Positions 59,822 through 64,000 of a stretch of 64,000 nucleotides of DNA are shown here, piece by piece. Every line of letters starts with the position of its first letter. Positions within the stretch are counted from its first letter, which is position 1. Source of the DNA: Pseudorasbora parva (taxonomy: Eukaryota; Chordata; Actinopteri; Cypriniformes; Gobionidae); contig NC_090192.1 of the NCBI RefSeq assembly GCF_024679245.1, positions 521,501 to 585,500 of the forward strand. Reading direction: 5' to 3'. A model generated the notes under the pieces. The model did no database searches. It was not told the DNA's origin and saw only the letters and a program-made list of their open reading frames with translations. Both the position numbers and the translations under genes were made by a program.

Positions 59822-60290
59822 GTAGTGGAGTATTTTTACTTTCTCCTCAAGTAAATGTTTAAGTATAAACTTGATTAGTGTTTTTCTGTAGAAAACCTTT
59901 ACTTCACTGAATTCCAAAGCATAATATATAATGTCAAATTTTTACTGCACTACATATCATAAATAAAAGTTATTGTCCATCATATTGTACTTTTTACATC
60001 AATATATTTCATGTTGAATATCATTTAATACTTAATTACATTAAAAATGTAGTACTTTCTTACTTGTACTCAAACAAAACTTTGAATACTTTTACTTGAT
60101 TTAAAGTATATAGCACTACATTTTTACTGTAATTAAGTTCTGAATGATATTCAATATGAATTGTGTTGCTGTAAAAAGTACATTATTATGTTTCGGCATG
60201 TTGTGTTTAATAAAAAAGAACACTAATAAAGTACATATAGGCCTACTTGAAAAACAAAATTACTTGGAAAGTAAAAAATACTTCAATACT
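59822..60290. mobile_element. AT-rich fold-back element
   Basis: A long imperfect inverted repeat: 'tttttactttctcctcaagt' at the left is mirrored by 'acttggaaagtaaaaaatac' at the right, with further pairing inward ('catgttgaatatcatt' against 'aatgatattcaatatg'). It resembles hAT-type palindromic elements of fish. Confidence 0.65.
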
Positions 60291-61131
60291 GTTTCTTCTG
60301 TTAACGCTTCTGTTAACAACTAACAATAGCAATAAAAGTCTAGATTAATGAATACTGTAAAAAACAGCAAAAAGTTCAATACCTGCTGAATATCAATTCA
60401 AGTAGCATCATATGATCCAACAAATGTACAGACACGATCATAATATCTTGCTTTGGGAATCACTTCTAACCCGTACTGCCAGAAATATGATGAAATGTTG
60501 CTTATAAATGGAAGTGATACACTTGCTGTGATACTTCATCCCTTGATGATTGAAGCCAAATGACTTCTAATGGCACATTTATCCAGAAAATCTGGGAGAA
60601 GTTACCGTTGAAATGAATCTGACATCATTGCACATTTATGGACCGTGAATAAACTTTAAAACAGCAGACGGCAACAGAACACATTTGTCTGAAACCCATG
60701 ACCATTAGTAAGAAAGCAAGCTCGTGTTGAAAAACTACAAACTCCTCAATGAATGCATGCATAATTTAGTTGAAGAAGTCAGAAACTGGCCAGAGTATGA
60801 CGCAATCTGTGTCACAGCAACTGCCGGAGAACATGCAGGACATGAATACTATTGTTCATTAGAGCCAAGCTCTTAATGATTCTCCAGCATACCGATAGGA
60901 TAACTGTTGGGTTATTCTCTGTCCTTTACACTCTCTCAGGCACCTGTTAAAGTATTTCATTTTACAGATTATAATCTATATCAAGTACTCAGAAGCATAT
61001 GACAAGGAAATGCTGCTATAACAAGAAGACAATTGAAGAATTTATTTAGTTAACCCACAGGCGGTGATTGTGTGTAGTTCTTAAATTAAAGGTGGGGTAA
61101 TCTCAAACAGCGTTTTTCAAATATTGTTTAC
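60291..61131. other. No recognised gene; one isolated 32-bp-type unit
   Basis: Unique-looking apart from 61048-61083, where 'tagttaacccacaggcggtg' resembles one satellite unit separated from the main array by about 50 bp. Confidence 0.5.
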
Positions 61132-63620
61132 TCCACCGTTAACTGACAATTAGTTAACCCAAAGTGAGAACTTCAGTGTTGTTAGTTAACCCACGGTTAG
61201 TACTTCAGTGCAGTTAGTTAACCCACGGTTAGTACTTAAGTGTAGTTAGTTAACCCACGGTTAGTACTTCAGTGTAGTTAGTTAACCCACGGTTAGTACT
61301 TAAGTGTAGTTAGTTAACCCACGGTTAGTTCTTCAGTGTAGTTAGTTAACCCACGGTTAGTACTTAAGTGTAGTTAGTTAACCCACGGTTAGTACTTCAG
61401 TGTAGTAAGTTAACCCACAGTTAGTACTTCAGTGTAGTTAGTTAACCCACAGTTAGTACTTCAGTGTAGTTAATTAACCCACAGTTAGAACTTCAGTGTA
61501 GTTAGTTAACCCACAGTTAGTACTTCAGTGTAGTTAATTAACCCACAGTTAGTTCTTCAGTGTAGTTAATTAACCCATAGTTAGTTCTTCAGTGTAGTTA
61601 GTTAACCCACGGTTAGTTCTTCATTGTAGTTAGTTAACCCATGGTTAGTGATTCAGTGTAGTTAGTTAACCCACGGTTAGTTCTTCAGTGTAGTTAGTTA
61701 ACTCGAAGTTAGTACTTCAGTGTAGTTAGTTAACCCACGGTTAGTTCTTCAGTGTAGTTAATTAACCCATAGTTAGTGCTTCAGTGTAGTTAGTTAACCC
61801 ACTGTTAGTTCTTCAGTGTAGTTAATTAACCCATAGTTAGTTATTCAGTGTAGTTAATTAACCCATAGTTAGTTCTTCAGTGTAGTTAATTAACCCATAG
61901 TTAGTGCTTCAGTGTAGTTAGTTAACCCACGGTTAGTTCTTCAGTGTAGTTAATTAACCCATAGTAAGTGATTCAGTGTAGTTAGTTAGTCATTAACCCA
62001 TAGTTAGTGATTCAGTGTAGTTAGTTAACCCACGGTTAGTTCTTCAGTGTAGTTAATTAACCCATAGTTAGTTCTTCAGTGTAGTTAGTTAACCCATAGT
62101 TAGTAAATCAGTGTAGTTAGTTAACCCACGGTTAGTTCTTCAGTGTAGTTAGTTAACTCACAGTTAGTACTTCAGTGTAGTTAGTTAACCCACAGTTAGT
62201 ACTTCAGTGTAGTTAATTAACCCATAATTAGTGATTCAGTGTAGTTAGTTAACCCACAGTTAGTTCTTCAGTGTAGTTAGTTAACCCACAGCTAGTACTT
62301 CAGTGTAGTTAATTAACCCATAGTTAGTTCTTCAGTGTAGTTAGTTAACCCACAGTTAGTTCTTCAGTGTAGTTAGTTAACCCACAGTTAGTACTTTAGT
62401 GTAGTTAGTTAACCCATTGTTAGTTCTTCAGTGTAGTTAGTTAACCCACAGTTAGTTATTCAGTGTAGTTAATTAACCCATAGTTAGTTCTTCAGTGTAG
62501 TTAGTTAACCCATGGTTAGTGATTCAGTGTAGTTAGTTAACCCACGGTTAGTTCTTCAGTGTAGTTAGTTAACCCATGGTTAGTGATTCAGTGTAGTTAG
62601 TTAACCCACGGTTAGTTCTTCAGTGTAGTTAGTTAACTTGAAGTTAGTACTTCAGTGTAGTTAGTTAACCCACGGTTAGTTCTTCAGTGTAGTTAATTAA
62701 CCCATAGTTAGTACTTCAGTGTAGTTAGTTAACCCACGGTTAGTTCTTCAGTGTAGTTAATTAACCCATAGTTAGTTATTCAGTGTAGTTAATTAACTCA
62801 TAGTTAGTTATTCAGTGTAGTTAATTAACCCATAGTTAGTGCTTCAGTGTAGTTAGTTAACCCATAGTTAGTGCTTCAGTGTAGTTCATTAACCCATAGT
62901 TAGTGCTTCAGTGTAGTTAGTTAACCCATAGTTAGTTATTCAGTGTAGTTAATTAACTCATAGTTAGTTATTCAGTGTAGTTAATTAACCCATAGTTAGT
63001 ACTTCAGTGTAGTTAGTTAACCCACGGTTAGTTCTTCAGTGTAGTTAGTTAACTCACAGTTAGTACTTCAGTGTAGTTAATTAACCCATAGTTAGTACTT
63101 CAGTGTAGTTAATTAACCCATAGTTAGTACTTCAGTGTAGTTAATTAACCCATAGTTAGTACTTCAGTGTAGTTAATTAACTCACAGTTAGTACTTCAGT
63201 GTAGTTAAATAACCCATAGTTAGTACTTCAGTGTAGTTAATTAACTCACAGTTAGTACTTCAGTGTAGTTAATTAACCCATAGTTAGTACTTCAGTGTAG
63301 TTAATTAACCCATATTTAGTACTTCAGTGTAGTTAATTAACCCATAGTTAGTACTTCAGTGTAGTTAATTAACCCATAGTTAGTACTTCAGTGTAGTTAA
63401 TTAACCCATAGTTAGTACTTCAGTGTCGTTAATTAACCCATAGTTAGTACTTCAGTGTAGTTAATTACCCCTAGTTAGTACTTCAGTGTCGTTAATTAAC
63501 CCATAGTTAGTACTTCAGTGTAGTTAATTAACCCATAGTTAGTACTTCAGTGTAGTTAATTAACCCATAGTTAGTACTTCAGTGTCGTTAATTAACCCAT
63601 AGTTAGTACTTCAGTGTAGT
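61132..63620. repeat. 32-bp satellite array, about 2.5 kb
   Basis: The unit AGTTAGTACTTCAGTGTAGT plus TAATTAACCCAT is repeated about 77 times. The left part uses GTTAGTTAACCCACGG and alternates ACTTCAGTG with ACTTAAGTG (64-bp dimer, about 61205-61400). The middle mixes forms. The right part (about 63060-63600) is nearly homogeneous GTTAATTAACCCATA. Units contain the palindromes TTAATTAA or GTTAAC. Non-coding. Confidence 0.97.
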
Positions 63621-64000
63621 TCTTTATTTAAATGACAGTTCTGTAATCCAAACTTTTACACATGCAGCTAGTTAAAGACAACATTTTTAGCTTTTACTTC
63701 ACAAACGCAGTGTGTGTCCACCTACAGTCACATCAATTATTATTAAACTAATTTAATAAGAGCCACGGATAGTTCCTCATTTAACTATCTCTGTATTTTG
63801 ACAAACATGCATCCCGAAATCTCTCTAATCATCTATCTGTCATCTTCACCAGTGTCTATCTTTAACAAACATCACAATCCATGCAGTTTCCTTTCTGAAA
63901 TCATACTGTGAAATACCTCAAGCGGTATCTCATGGTTATGTAACAGTTCCAGTCGCATTTTTAATATTAATATTGATGTATTTTTAGGGTTGGAAATGGA
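63621..64000. other. No recognised feature; right flank of the 32-bp satellite
   Basis: AT-rich sequence to the window end. Confidence 0.5.

Noticed and set aside
61132..63620. 32-bp array as telomeric repeat
   Set aside because: The unit contains TTAACCCA, not runs of TTAGGG/CCCTAA, and the period is 32 bp.

Overview
The window looks like a piece of a teleost fish nuclear genome, most likely a cyprinid. The evidence is the repeat content: several Tc1/mariner families typical of fish, many long-palindrome 'Angel-like' fold-back elements, tRNA-derived SINEs, TTAA-flanked short elements, a DIRS-like gag remnant and long CA/GT microsatellites. These family assignments come from recognising the sequence, not from a database search. 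I found no host protein-coding gene, no rRNA, no functional tRNA and no CRISPR array.

Layout. 1-12.1 kb holds five Tc1/mariner copies in different states of decay: 0.16-1.77 kb (minus, carrying a solo LTR), 3.44-4.31 kb, 5.92-6.95 kb, 8.21-8.99 kb, and 10.44-12.07 kb (complete ends, frameshifted transposase). 15.2-19.0 kb is a nest: a SINE split by a 1.18-kb TTAA element, then an Angel-like fold-back split by a second TTAA element that itself contains Tc1/mariner fragments. 19.4-25.1 kb holds CA tracts, a 30-bp tandem repeat, a run of five Angel-like elements and a second copy of the 8.2-kb transposon's 3' half.

Three large tandem arrays dominate the rest. They are a 14-bp satellite (about 25.69-34.98 kb), a 62-bp satellite (about 39.86-46.89 kb) and a 32-bp satellite (about 61.13-63.62 kb), together close to 19 kb. 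Between them lie apparently unique DNA, more short palindromic elements, a TTAA element with an internal 35-bp triplication (48.88-49.47 kb), a compound GT minisatellite (49.9-50.5 kb), a GC-rich block with a roughly 105-bp degenerate tandem repeat (51.4-52.0 kb), a broken DIRS-like gag on the minus strand (53.8-55.3 kb) and another nested TTAA element (58.85-59.52 kb).

The many long open frames inside the arrays are products of stop-free repeat units, not genes. Nothing here forms a pathway. The biology is transposon nesting, with insertion order readable from target-site duplications, and satellite expansion. The best candidates for something undescribed are the 14-bp and 62-bp satellites and the complete Tc1-type element whose catalytic spacing counts as DD35E rather than DD34E.
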